Below are positions 20,276 through 31,181 of a DNA stretch of 64,000 nucleotides, piece after piece. The stretch's first letter is position 1. Each line of letters starts with the position of its first letter. The position numbers and the translations under genes are program-made. The stretch lies in NCBI GenBank assembly GCA_040285825.1, contig JAUPSS010000011.1, forward strand, positions 1,127,658 to 1,191,657, read 5' to 3'. This DNA is from Eukaryota sp. TZLM1-RC (taxonomy: Eukaryota > Metamonada: BaSk clade). Under the pieces are notes generated by a model that worked only from the letters and a program-made list of their open reading frames with translations, ran no database searches and was not told the origin of the DNA.

Positions 20276-20340
20276 TTTGTTTTGTTTTTATTTGATTCTT
20301 TATATAAAATTTAATAAAAAATAAATAAATTTTTTTCCGT
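20276..20340. other. Family II 3' UTR and tandem junction
   Basis: After the TAG comes TTTGATTCTTTATATAAAAT, then AATAAAAAATAAATAAA with overlapping AATAAA signals, then TTTTTTTCCG running directly into the next RT copy. The same junction recurs at 22307-22371 and 24353-24417, and before RT copy 5 at about 40050-40080. Confidence 0.7.
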
Positions 20341-22306
20341 CCTTATCAGTTCGCTATCGGAATTCCTGATGGCACAACATGTGCTGCGTTGTGTACAGAT
20401 TTACTTTTCAATCAAAAAGGCGAAAATTATTTATTGAACATTGATTTTAAAAATGCTTTCAACTCGGTTTTTCTCCAGTATTTTGTAAGAACTTGAACTA
20501 CACTATCCTCCACTTTTGCCGTATTTTAAATTGATGTATGGATCACCCTCTAACTTAATTTTTCATTCTGAGAATATTGTTTCGTCAAGAGGGGTCAAAC
20601 AAGGGGATCCATTGGGTCCATTCTTCTTTTGCTTAGCACTGCAATCAGTTTTGGTAAAATTTAAGTCGGATTTTCCTGACATTCATATATGTGCTTATGC
20701 AGATGATTTATCACTTATTGGCCCTTTGTCTCTTTTACAACACGGTTTACAGCATTTTGTTTTTCTGGCCAAACAAATAGATTTAGACATTAAATTGCCC
20801 AAGTGTTTCATTATTGGTAATCAACATGCGGAGGTGGTATTTAAAGAAACTTTTATCAAATACGTTGATTACGAGGAAGATGCTATTCGGTTTCTTGGAT
20901 CTTATTTTGGAAATAGTGAAAAAGTTAAATCGATTTTGTCAGGTATTTTGGAAAAAATCGAAGAGCAACTTTTGGCAATTCAAGATCTACAAATTGACAA
21001 ACATTTAGCGTTTTCGGTCCTCAATGTGTGTTTTGGATCAAAAATTAATCATCTTCTTCGTTCTTTATCTCCCACAATTTCTCATGATTTTGCATGTCAA
21101 TTCAATACTTTGAGAACAAATTTTTTAGGAAATTTAGTAGAAGTTTGTCCATCTAAAATTCCTTATCATGCATTTTTTAGTCCTAAATTTGGTGGAGTTG
21201 GTTTTTCAAAAGCAGAATATTTATGCAAAAGTGGTTTTATTGGTGGTATGACAAATTTTCTTTTTGAATGGAAACTTCGTTTTGATCATATTCCTTTAAA
21301 TGAATCACATCCTTTATTCATTTCTCTTGAAAAAATGGTGCAAGAACTACCTGTTGATATTTGGAATAAGAGTTTTCCTTCAAGTTTGCCTGCTGTGCCT
21401 TCGAGATCTTTCACCAACCTTCATCTTGCTGTTGTGAAATTACAGAAGTCTGTTCTTATTGGTTTTGAAGACCTGGATTTTTCTAAACGACTTAGTGTGA
21501 CTAAGATTAATAATCCCGTCTTTGCTGCCTTTTTAGCAGACATTCAGAACTGTACTAGTTTAATATCTCAGCAACCAAGGCCATTTGGTCTTCACTTAAC
21601 AAATGGAGCTTGGAAACAAAACATGCGGTTGAGATTAGGGATGTATCCAAGTGGTCTTTTGGACAATTCTTATTGTATTTGTAACAAAAAACCTACTGCC
21701 AATTTTCGTCATATTGTGAGCTGCAAGAAATTTCTCCAATATCGGTCAGTTCTTCATAATGCCGTTCGTGATGTGACATATGAGATGTTCAAGTGTTACA
21801 ATTTTAGTTGCAAAGTAGAACCTTTGTTGAAGCATTATAGTGATGATAATCTTTTTAATTCACGTCGAGGTGATTTAATTGCTCCATTTGTGGATTCCTC
21901 TCAAGTTGTTGTTGATTTCACTACAGTTGATCCCTTTGCTTTGGTTTATCGCGATGATGTTTTACTTAGTACTAATGGCCATTTAAACAAGGCTGAAGAT
22001 CGTAAGAGAGATAAATATACTGAGATATTAAATGATTTAAATAAGAACCTTTATTCGAAGTTTTCGTTTGTTCCTTTTGCCTTTTCGATTTTTGGCAACA
22101 TTGGACAATCCGCCATAAATTTCATCAATGATTTTGGTAATTTATGTCGTTCAAGTGGTAAGAATTTTGCAGAGAATTTATGGAAAAATCGTATCATTTT
22201 CGCTTTGTACAGAAGTGTTCCCAAGTACTTGAGTTTAATGATGTCTAAACTTTATAAGGATTCATCAAGAGTTGGCGTGGAGAATTTAGTTTCTTATGTG
22301 TTTTAG
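20337..22306 (+). pseudogene. Family II retrotransposon RT-RLE, copy 2 (most complete)
   Basis: Starts inside the fingers/palm: QFAIGIPDGTTCAALCTD, then motif A IDFKNAFN (20441-20464, catalytic Asp). Two bases (GC) are missing after TTTTTC relative to the 40.2-kb copy, and a TAA/TGA lies before motif 2A-B, so motif A is out of frame. From 20516 a 596-codon frame is open: motif B RGVKQGDPLGPFFF (20588 on), motif C YADD (20696-20707), motifs D and E, knuckle, RLE core and C-terminus to TAG at 22304. Upstream domains (N-terminal zinc finger or Myb, RT fingers) are absent. R2/NeSL-type elements prime reverse transcription at nicks made by the RLE and are often site-specific. Confidence 0.88.
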
Positions 22307-24417
22307 TTTGTTTTGTTTTTATTTGATTCTTTATATAAAATTTAATAAAAAATAAATAAATTTTTTTCCGTCCTTATCAGTTCGCTATCGGAATTCCTGA
22401 TGGCACAACATGTGCTGCGTTGTGTACAGATTTACTTTTAATCAAAAAGGCGAAAATTATTTATTGAACATTGATTTTAAAAATGCTTTCAACTCGGTTT
22501 TTCTCCAGTATTTTGTAAGAACTTGAACTACACTATCCTCCACTTTTGCCGTATTTTAAATTGATGTATGGATCACCCTCTAACTTAATTTTTCATTCTG
22601 AGAATATTGTTTCGTCAAGAGGGGTCAAACAAGGGGATCCATTGGGTCCATTCTTTTTTTGCTTAGCACTGCAATCAGTTTTGGTAAAAATTTAAGTCGG
22701 ATTTTCCTGACATTCATATATGTGCTTATGCAGATGATTTATCACTTATTGGCCCTTTGTCTCTTTTTACAACACGGTTTACAGCATTCTGTTTTTTTCT
22801 GGCCAAACAAATAGGGTTAGACATTAAATTGCCCAAGTGTTTCATTATTGGTAATCAACATGCGGAGGTGGTATTTAAAGAAACTTTTATCAAATACGTT
22901 GATTACGAGGAAGATGCTATTCGGTTTCTTGGATCTTATTTTGGAAATAGTGAAAAAGTTAAATCGATTTTGTCAGGTATTTTGGAAAAAATCGAAGAGC
23001 AACTTTTGGCAATTCAAGATCTACAAATTGACAAACATTTAGCGTTTTCGGTCCTCAATGTGTGTTTTGGATCAAAAATTAATCATCTTCTTCGTTCTTT
23101 ATCTCCCACAATTTCTCATGATTTTGCATGTCAATTCAATACTTTGAGAACAAATTTTTTAGAAAATTTAGTAGAAATTTGTCCATCTAAAATTCCTTAT
23201 CATGCATTTTTTAGTCCTAAATTTGGTGGAGTTGGTTTTTCAAAAGCAGAATATTTACGCAAAAGTGGTTTTATTGGTGGTATGACAAATTTTTCTTTTT
23301 TGAATGGAAACTTCGTTTTGATCATATTCCTTTAAATGAATCACATCCTTTATTCATTTCTCTTGAAAAAAATGGTGCAAGAACTACCTGTTGATATTTG
23401 GAATAAGAGTTTTTCCTTCAAGTTTGCCTGCTGTGCCTTCGAGATCTTTCACCAACCTTCATCTTGCTGTTGTGAAATTACAGAAGTCTGTTCTTATTGG
23501 TTTTGAAGACCTGGATTTTTCTAAACGACTTAGTGTGACTAAGATTAATAATCCCGTCTTTGCTGCCTTTTTAGCAGACATTCAGAACTGTACTAGTTTA
23601 ATATCTCAGCAACCAAGGCCATTTGGTCTTCACTTAACAAATGGAGCTTGGAAACAAAACATGCGGTTGAGATTAGGGATGTATCCAAGTGGTCTTTTGG
23701 ACAATTCTTATTGTATTTGTAACAAAAAAACCTACTGCCAATTTTTCGTCATATTGTGAGCTGCAAGAAATTTCTCCAATATCGGTCAGTTCTTCATAAT
23801 GCCGTTCGTGATGTGACATATGAGATGTTCAAGTGTTACAATTTTAGTTGCAAAGTAGAACCTTTGTTGAAGCATTATAGTGATGATAATCTTTTTTTAA
23901 TTCACGTCGAGGTGATTTAATTGCTCCATTTGTGGATTCCTCTCAAGTTGTTGTTGATTTCACTACAGTTGATCCCTTTGCTTTGGTTTATCGCGATGAT
24001 GTTTTTACTTAGTACTAATGGCCATTTAAAACAAGGCTGAAGATCGTAAGAGAGATAAATATACTGAGATATTAAATGATTTAAATAAGAACCTTTATTC
24101 GAAGTTTTTCGTTTGTTCCTTTTGCCTTTTCGATTTTTGGCAACATTGGACAATCCGCCATAAATTTCATCAATGATTTTGGTAATTTATGTCGTTCAAG
24201 TGGTAAGAATTTTGCAGAGAATTTATGGAAAAATCGTATCATTTTCGCTTTGTACAGAAGTGTTCCCAAGTACTTGAGTTTAATGATGTCTAAACTTTAT
24301 AAGGATTCATCAAGAGTTGGCGTGGAGAATTTAGTTTCTTATGTGTTTTAGTTTGTTTTGTTTTTATTTGATTCTTTATATAAAATTTAATAAAAAAATA
24401 AATAAATTTTTTTCCGT
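20341..24417 (+). repeat. Head-to-tail array of 2.03-kb family II units
   Basis: Units begin at the same base (CCTTATCAGTTCGCTATCGG) at 20341, 22372 and 24418: periods 2031 and 2046. The 15-base excess of the second unit equals its net homopolymer additions. All units share the in-frame TAA between motifs A and B, so they arose by DNA duplication, not by new rounds of transposition. Confidence 0.9.
22367..24352 (+). pseudogene. Family II retrotransposon RT-RLE, copy 3 (homopolymer-frameshifted)
   Basis: Same extent as copy 2. Compared with it, about 16 extra A or T bases occur in 14 homopolymer runs (for example TTGGTAAAAATTTAAG, AATCTTTTTTTAATTC, GATGTTTTTACTT), with one C lost near 22439 and only a handful of substitutions. 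The frame is broken into pieces 22757-23335 and 23391-23759 and then lost. The bias toward added bases in runs suggests consensus error rather than decay. In frame terms it carries all motifs of copy 2. Confidence 0.82.
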
Positions 24418-26301
24418 CCTTATCAGTTCGCTATCGGAATTCCTGATGGCACAACATGTGCTGCGTTGTGTACAGATTTACTTTTAATCAAAAAGGCGAA
24501 AATTATTTATTGAACATTGATTTTAAAAATGCTTTCAACTCGGTTTTTCTCCAGTATTTTGTAAGAACTTGAACTACACTATCCTCCACTTTTGCCGTAT
24601 TTTAAATTGATGTATGGATCACCCTCTAACTTAATTTTTCATTCTGAGAATATTGTTTCGTCAAGAGGGGTCAAACAAGGGGATCCATTGGGTCCATTCT
24701 TTTTTTGCTTAGCACTGCAATCAGTTTTGGTAAAATTTAAGTCGGATTTTCCTGACATTCATATATGTGCTTATGCAGATGATTTATCACTTATTGGCCC
24801 TTTGTCTCTTTTACAACACGGTTTACAGCATTTTGTTTTTCTGGCCAAACAAATAGGGTTAGACATTAAATTGCCCAAGTGTTTCATTATTGGTAATCAA
24901 CATGCGGAGGTGGTATTTAAAGAAACTTTTATCAAATACGTTGATTACGAGGAAGATGCTATTCGGTTTCTTGGATCTTATTTTGGAAATAGTGAAAAAG
25001 TTAAATCGATTCTGTCAGGTATTTTGGAAAAAATCGAAGAGCAACTTTTGGTTATTCAAGATTTAAAAATTGACAAACATTTAGCGTTTTCGGTCCTAAA
25101 TGTGTGTTTTGGATCAAAAATTAATCATCTTCTTCGTTCTTTATCTCCCACAATTTCTCATGATTTTGCACGTCAATTCAATTCTTGGAGAACAGATTTC
25201 TTAGGAAATTTAGTAGAAATTTGTCCATCTAAAATTCCTTATCATGCATTTTTTAGTCCTAAATTTGGTGAAGTTGGTTTTTCAAAAGCAGAGTATTTAT
25301 GCAAGAGTGCTTTTATTGGTGGTATGAGAAATTTTCTTTTTGAATGGAAACATCGTTTTGAACATATTCCTCTAAATGAATCAAATCCTTTATTAATTTC
25401 TCTTGAAAAAATGGTGCAAGAACTACCTGTTGATGTTTGGAATAGGAGTTTTCCTTCAAGTTTGCATGCTGTGCCTTCGAGATCTTTCACCAATCTTCAT
25501 CTTGCTGTTGTAAAATTACAGAAGTCTTTTCTTATTGGTTTTGAAGACCTAGATTTTTTAAACGACTTAGTATGACTATGATTAATAATCCGTCTTTGCT
25601 GCCTTTTTATCAGACATTCAGAACTGTACTAGTTTAATATCTCAGCAACCAAGGTCATTTGGTCTTCGCTTAACAAATGAAGCATGGAAACAAAACATGC
25701 GGTTGAGATTAGGGATGTATCCAAGTGGTCTTTTGGATAATTCTTATTGCATTTGTAACATAAAACCTACTGCCAATTTCCGTCATATTGTGAGCTGTAG
25801 AAAATTTCTCCAATATAGGTCAGTTCTTCATAATGCAGTTTGTGATGTGGCATATGAGATGTTTAAGTGTTACAATTGTTAGTTGCAAAGTAGAACCGTT
25901 GTTGAAGCATTATAGCGATAATAATCTATATAATTCATGTCGAGGTGATTTAATTGCTCCTTTTCTGGAGTCCTCCCAAGTTGTTGTTGATTTCACTACA
26001 GTTGAAACCTTCGCTTTTATTTATCGTGATGATGTTTTACCTAGTGCTAATGGTCATTTAAACAAGGCTGAAGATGGTGAAAAGGATAAATATACTGAGA
26101 TATTAAATGATTTAAATAAGAATCATTACTCAAAGTTTTCGTTTGTTCCATTTGCCTTTTCTATTTTTGTCAACATTGGACAGTTCGCCTTGCATCTTAT
26201 CAATGATTTTGGTAATTTGTGTCGTTCAAGTGGTAACAATTTTCGCTGTATACAGAAGCGCTCCCAAATAATTTTGTTTCTTATGTGCTTTAGTGTGATT
26301 T
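24412..26301 (+). pseudogene. Family II retrotransposon RT-RLE, copy 4 (recombinant)
   Basis: 24592-25575 is open with RGVKQGDPLG, YADD and motifs D-E. Up to about 25010 it matches copies 1-3; beyond that (GATTCTGTCAGG, TTGGTTATTCAAGATTTAAA) it follows the 55.2-kb copy. Loss of one C in GGATTTTTCTAAACG near 25555 and of another at AATCCGTC shifts the frame (NDLV, stop). The tail (25697-26301) has its knuckle (CICNIKP) and RLE core in separate frames and ends in the deletion-derivative form that abuts family III, as at 1.4-2.4 kb. Confidence 0.82.
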
Positions 26302-26338
26302 GATTCTGGGTAGAAAATCAATATTGTTGTTAAAAATA

Positions 26339-27185
26339 CCCGAATGTCCCTCTGTTTATAAACTTTTGTTAAAAGACAATGAATGGCTTCTAAACATGCG
26401 TTTTCGTTGTTTTCTGTGGCCAAACAATTTGCCCAATCATTTAACTTGTAAATGTGGTAAACCTCTTTTGTTTACTCATCTTTGGAACTGTAAACATTTC
26501 ATTACGTATAGAAGCAAAGTGCATAATAACGTCAGGGACCAAATTTATGTAATGTGTAAATCATATCGTGTAGATTCCTTTTTAGAACCGCTGTTATCAA
26601 AATTAATTCTTGATGATCCCAATATTGATAGTACGCGTTACAACAGAGCTTCTATGGGTTTGACTAGAGGTGATCTAGTTGTTCCCGGTTTAAATGGTAG
26701 TTTGACTATTTTGGACGCCATGTCTATTGACCCTTGTAATTCCTCTAACGTACATTTCATTAACTCGGATGTAAATAATCCTCTTCTGACAGGCGAAAAA
26801 TATAAAATTGCTAAATATGCGAAACCCATTTCCTCGGTTAATGAAAATTCTCATGCCCAATTTAATTTATGTCCATTTGTTTTTTCTTTGCTTGGATCTC
26901 TAGGTAAGGCTGCTATGGCTTTCCTTGAGGATTTTGTTGTAGTTGTAAAGGAAAGAACTGGAAGAATTTTCAATCGTGTTTACTGGCAAAACAGGATTGT
27001 ATTTTCTATTTTTAAGGGAATGGTAACACTAATTTCTGATTCACTATCTTCTTTTGGGAAATTTTCTGAATCTTAAGCGATTAATTGTTTTGATGTGGGG
27101 GAGGCAGGTTTTGAGGGTGTGGAGATTTCATTGTGTATTTCATATTTGTTGTTGAATAAAAATAAAATAATTGAAAAAAAAAATT
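26339..27185 (+). pseudogene. Family III RLE retrotransposon 3' end (copy 2, longest)
   Basis: Open from the PECPSVYKLLL start through the knuckle CKCGKPLLFTHLWNC, the RLE region TRGDLVVP / ILDAMSID and FVFSLLGSLGKAAMAFLEDF to 27076, where loss of a T (TCTTAAGCG for TCTTTAGCG) gives an early TAA. It keeps the 14-residue segment deleted from the 2.4-kb and 45.3-kb copies. The 3' UTR ends in an A run at 27176-27184, followed by a T-segment. RT motifs are absent. Confidence 0.8.
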
Positions 27186-27282
27186 TTCACAAAAGGAAAT
27201 TTTTGCGAATAACACGCAAAATCAAGATCCACAAAAACCTAAAATGCCCAATCTTCAGAATCACCCTCATTGATCAAGCACC
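27186..27282 (+). repeat. T-segment before the 1.2-kb array
   Basis: TTCACAAAAGGAAATTTTTG through AAGCACC, directly after the family III A run. It leads into ATGCAGTCAGACCCGG, the start chosen for the tandem unit. Confidence 0.7.
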
Positions 27283-30200
27283 ATGCAGTCAGACCCGGAA
27301 AGTGGGAACGGAAATGCTGGCTCCCACTTTGGGGTTCTCACTTTGATTTAGTGAGAAAGATTGATAAAACTGTTCAACAGCGCTATTATGAAATTGGTCT
27401 TTCATTAAACATTTCTAAATGTTTATTGATTGGTAGATACTCCATGATTGGGTGAGTTGCATGTAGTTTTTATGTACCAGATGTGACCAATTTGTGATCA
27501 AACTGTTTGTGAGATTGTGAGTGAGTAATGTTAGCTATGGGTTGCTTAGTCGTTCTAAACTTATGATTACATTTTCAATTGATTTTTTATATATTTAAAT
27601 TAATTGAGTTCATTTATTTTTATAAACATTAAATGGTTAATAAATCCAAAAATCCAAAAGTTTGCAATTGAATGTTGAAAACTCAATAAAACGTTTTTGT
27701 AAGCGTAAGAGTATCGTTTTTGATACGCGTTACTCTTATTTAAAATTAAGAAAAAAATATTTGAGCACTAAAAAAACTACCAACATATCGATCTTTTCTG
27801 TTTTTTGGAAGTATATAGTTCAAAGCACTGTGGCATTTAAAGTTATTCTTCAAAATAATACAACTAATTTCTGCCGTTACCTCATTTAATCCAAATTGGT
27901 GAAAAGGTATCTCTGTTCTAGTGTTAAAAATCTATGGACACTCAAAAGCGGGGCAACACTTTGGTTAATTAAATTTAAGTCTTTTAAATTGAATATTTCG
28001 AAATTTGATCAGAAACAGCTTCTATTCGCTTTTTTTATTTATCGCGATGATGTTTTACTTAGTACTAATGGTCATTTAAACAAGGCTGAAGATCGTAAAA
28101 GAGATAAATAAACTGGGATATTAAATGATTTAAATAAGAATCTTTACTCAAAGTTTTCGTTTGTGCTCTTTGCCTTTTCGATTTTTGGCAACATTGGACA
28201 GTTCGCCTTGGATTTTATCAATGATTTTGGTAATTTGTGTCGTTCAAGTGGTGAGAAGTTTGCAGGGAATTTATGGAAGAATCGTATCATTTTCGCTTTG
28301 TACAGAAGCCCAAAATAATTTTGTTTCTTATGTGCTTTAGTTTGATTTGATTTGATTCTGCGTAGAAAATCAATATTGTTGTTAAGATCACAGTAACAAT
28401 TTCTCACAAAAGGAAATTTTTGCGAATAACACGCAAAATCAAGATCCACAAAAACCTAAAATGCCCAATCTTCAGATTCACCCTCATTGATCAAGCACCA
28501 TGCAGTCAGACCCGGAAAGTGGGAAAGGAAATGCTGGCTCCCACTTTGGGGTTCTCACTTTGATTTAGTGAGAAAGATTGGTAAAACTCTTCAACAGCGC
28601 TATTATGAAATTGGTCTTTCATTAAACATTTCTAAATGTTTATTGATTGGTAGAGACTCCATGATTGGGTGAGTTGAATGTAGTTTTTATGTACCAGATG
28701 TGACCAATTTGTGATCAAACTGTTTGTGAGATTGTGAGTGAGTAATGTTAGCTATGGGTTGCTTAGTCGTTCTAAACTTATGATTACATTTTCAATTGAT
28801 TTTGTATATATTTAAATTAATTGAGTTCTTTAATTTTATAAACATTAAATGGTTAATAAATCCAAAAATCCAAAAGTTTGCAATTGAATGTTGAAAACTC
28901 AATAAAACGTTTTTGTAAGCGTAAGAGTATCGTTTTTGATACGCGTTACTCTTATTTAAAATTAAGAAAAAAATATTTGAGCACTAAAAAAACTACCAAC
29001 ATATCGATCTTTTCTGTTTTTGGAAGTATATAGTTCAAAGCACTGTGGCATTTAAAGTTATTCTTCAAAATAATACAACTAATTTCTGCCGTTACCTCAT
29101 TTAATCCAAATTGGTGAAAAGGTATCTCTGTTCTAGTGTTAAAAATCTATGGACACTCAAAAGCGGGGCAACACTTTGGTTAATTAAATTTAAGTCTTTT
29201 AAATTGAATATTTCGAAATTTGATCAGAAACAGCTTCTATTCGCTTTTTTTATTTATCGCGATGATGTTTTACTTAGTACTAATGGTCATTTAAACAAGG
29301 CTGAAGATCGTAAAAGAGATAAATAAACTGGGATATTAAATGATTTAAATAAGAATCTTTACTCAAAGTTTTCGTTTGTGCTCTTTGCCTTTTCGATTTT
29401 TGGCAACATTGGACAGTTCGCCTTGGATTTTATCAATGATTTTGGTAATTTGTGTCGTTCAAGTGGTGAGAAGTTTGCAGGGAATTTATGGAAGAATCGT
29501 ATCATTTTCGCTTTGTACAGAAGCCCAAAATAATTTTGTTTCTTATGTGCTTTAGTTTGATTTGATTTGATTCTGCGTAGAAAATCAATATTGTTGTTAA
29601 GATCACAGTAACAATTTCTCACAAAAGGAAATTTTTGCGAATAACACGCAAAATCAAGATCCACAAAAACCTAAAATGCCCAATCTTCAGATTCACCCTC
29701 ATTGATCAAGCACCATGCAGTCAGACCCGGAAAGTGGGAAAGGAAATGCTGGCTCCCACTTTGGGGTTCTCACTTTGATTTAGTGAGAAAGATTGGTAAA
29801 ACTCTTCAACAGCGCTATTATGAAATTGGTCTTTCATTAAACATTTCTAAATGTTTATTGATTGGTAGAGACTCCATGATTGGGTGAGTTGAATGTAGTT
29901 TTTATGTACCAGATGTGACCAATTTGTGATCAAACTGTTTGTGAGATTGTGAGTGAGTAATGTTAGCTATGGGTTGCTTAGTCGTTCTAAACTTATGATT
30001 ACATTTTCAATTGATTTTGTATATATTTAAATTAATTGAGTTCTTTAATTTTTATAAACATTAAATGGTTAATAAATCCAAAAATCCAAAAGTTTGCAAT
30101 TGAATGTTGAAAACTCAATAAAACGTTTTTGTAAGCGTAAGAGTATCGTTTTTGATACGCGTTACTTTTATTTAAAATTATGAAGAAAATATTTGAGCAC

Positions 30201-30931
30201 TAAACAAACTACCAACATATCGATCTTTTCTGTTTTTTTGGAAGTATATAATTCAAAGCACTGTGGCATTAAAAGTTATTCTTCAAAATAATAAAACTAA
30301 TTTCTGCCGTTACCTCATTCCATCAAAATTGGTAAAAAGGTATCTCTGTTCTAGTGTTAAAAATCTATGGACACTCAAAAGCGGAGCAGCACTTTGGTTA
30401 ATTAAATTTAAGTCTTTTAAATTGAATATTTCGAAATTTGATCAGAAACAGCTTCTATTCGCTTTTTTTATTTATCGCGATGATGTTTTACTTAGTACTA
30501 ATGGTCATTTAAACAAGGCTGATCATCGTAAAAGAGATAAATAAACTGGGATATTAAATGATTAAAATAAGAACCTTGACTCAAAGTTTTCGTTTGTTCT
30601 CTTTGCCTTTTCGATTTTTGGCAACATTGGACAGTTCGCCTTGGATTTTATCAATGATTTTGGTAATTTGTGTCGTTCAAGTGGTGAGAAGTTTGCAGGG
30701 AATTTATGGAAGAATCGTATCATTTTCGCTTTGTACAGAAGCCCAAATAATTTTGTTTCATATGTGCTTTAGTTTGATTTGATTTGATTCTGCGTAGAAA
30801 ATCAATATTGTTGTTAAGATCACAGTAACAATTTCTCACAAAAGGAAATTTTTGCGAATAACACGCAAAATCAAGATCCACAAAAACCTAAAATGCCCAA
30901 TCTTCAGAATCACCCTCATTGATCAAGCACC
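27283..30931 (+). repeat. 1.2-kb composite tandem array (3 units)
   Basis: Units start with ATGCAGTCAGACCCGGAAAG at 27283, 28500 and 29715, with the next start at 30932 (periods 1217, 1215, 1217). Each holds, in order: the hairpin; an RT motif-D scrap, GLSLNISKCLLIGR, related to GLDIKLPKCFIIG; about 200 bp AT-rich DNA; an unknown coding-like stretch (feature below); the family II tail from FIYRDDVLLSTNG to the TAG; TTGATTCTGCGTAGAAAATC; and the left part of the T-segment. The units are mosaics of older element debris amplified together and are almost identical to each other. Confidence 0.88.
30125..30470 (+). pseudogene. Unknown coding-like stretch inside the 1.2-kb unit (third unit)
   Basis: Reads VFWKYI-like sequence, then ALKVILQNNKTNFCRYLIPS, LVKRYLCSSVKNLWTLKSG and FKLNISKFDQKQLLFAFF, running in frame into the family II tail to 30544. 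In units 1 and 2 a TAA (TTTAATCC for TTCCATCA) interrupts after RYLI, at about 27887 and 29102. Basic, no known domain. It may be an N-terminal or fingers part of a related element. Equivalent stretches lie at 27662-28035 and 28880-29250, and in the 61-64 kb array. Confidence 0.4.
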
Positions 30932-31180
30932 ATGCAGTCAGACCCGGAAAGTGGGAAAGGAAATGCTGGCTCCCACTTTGGGGTCCCCTTTTGTCAGAAG
31001 TGCAGCAGATGGGATTCGACCCTGATGCCAAAGCAGAGAACGAAGAGCAAACCCACTGGACTACGATGTTGGCAGTTGCTTATGTTGTTTTTTCTAATTT
31101 GTATTAGGTTTTGATTTGTATTGGTGTTGGACGATTTTTGTAATTGGTTTTGTGTTGATAATAAAAGTGATTGAAATGTG
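30832..31180 (+). repeat. T-segment with long hairpin beside gene B
   Basis: Equivalent to 3911-4260: hairpin AAAGTGGGA / TCCCACTTT near 30949-30980, minus-strand A-box-like TAGTCCAGTGG (31063-31053) and B-box-like GGGTCGAATCC (31022-31012). Ends at the 3' end of gene B. Confidence 0.5.
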
Positions 31181-31181
31181 T

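Noticed and set aside
20341-24417. Group II intron or retron reverse transcriptase
   Set aside because: The order motif A-B-YADD, then GGVGF, Cys/His knuckle and RLE-like domain with A-rich 3' ends fits RLE-type non-LTR retrotransposons. No intron RNA structure or maturase region was seen.
27430-27460. 5' splice site GTGAGT after the RT motif-D scrap
   Set aside because: No matching acceptor with a continuing frame was found within the 1.2-kb unit; GTGAGT alone is common.
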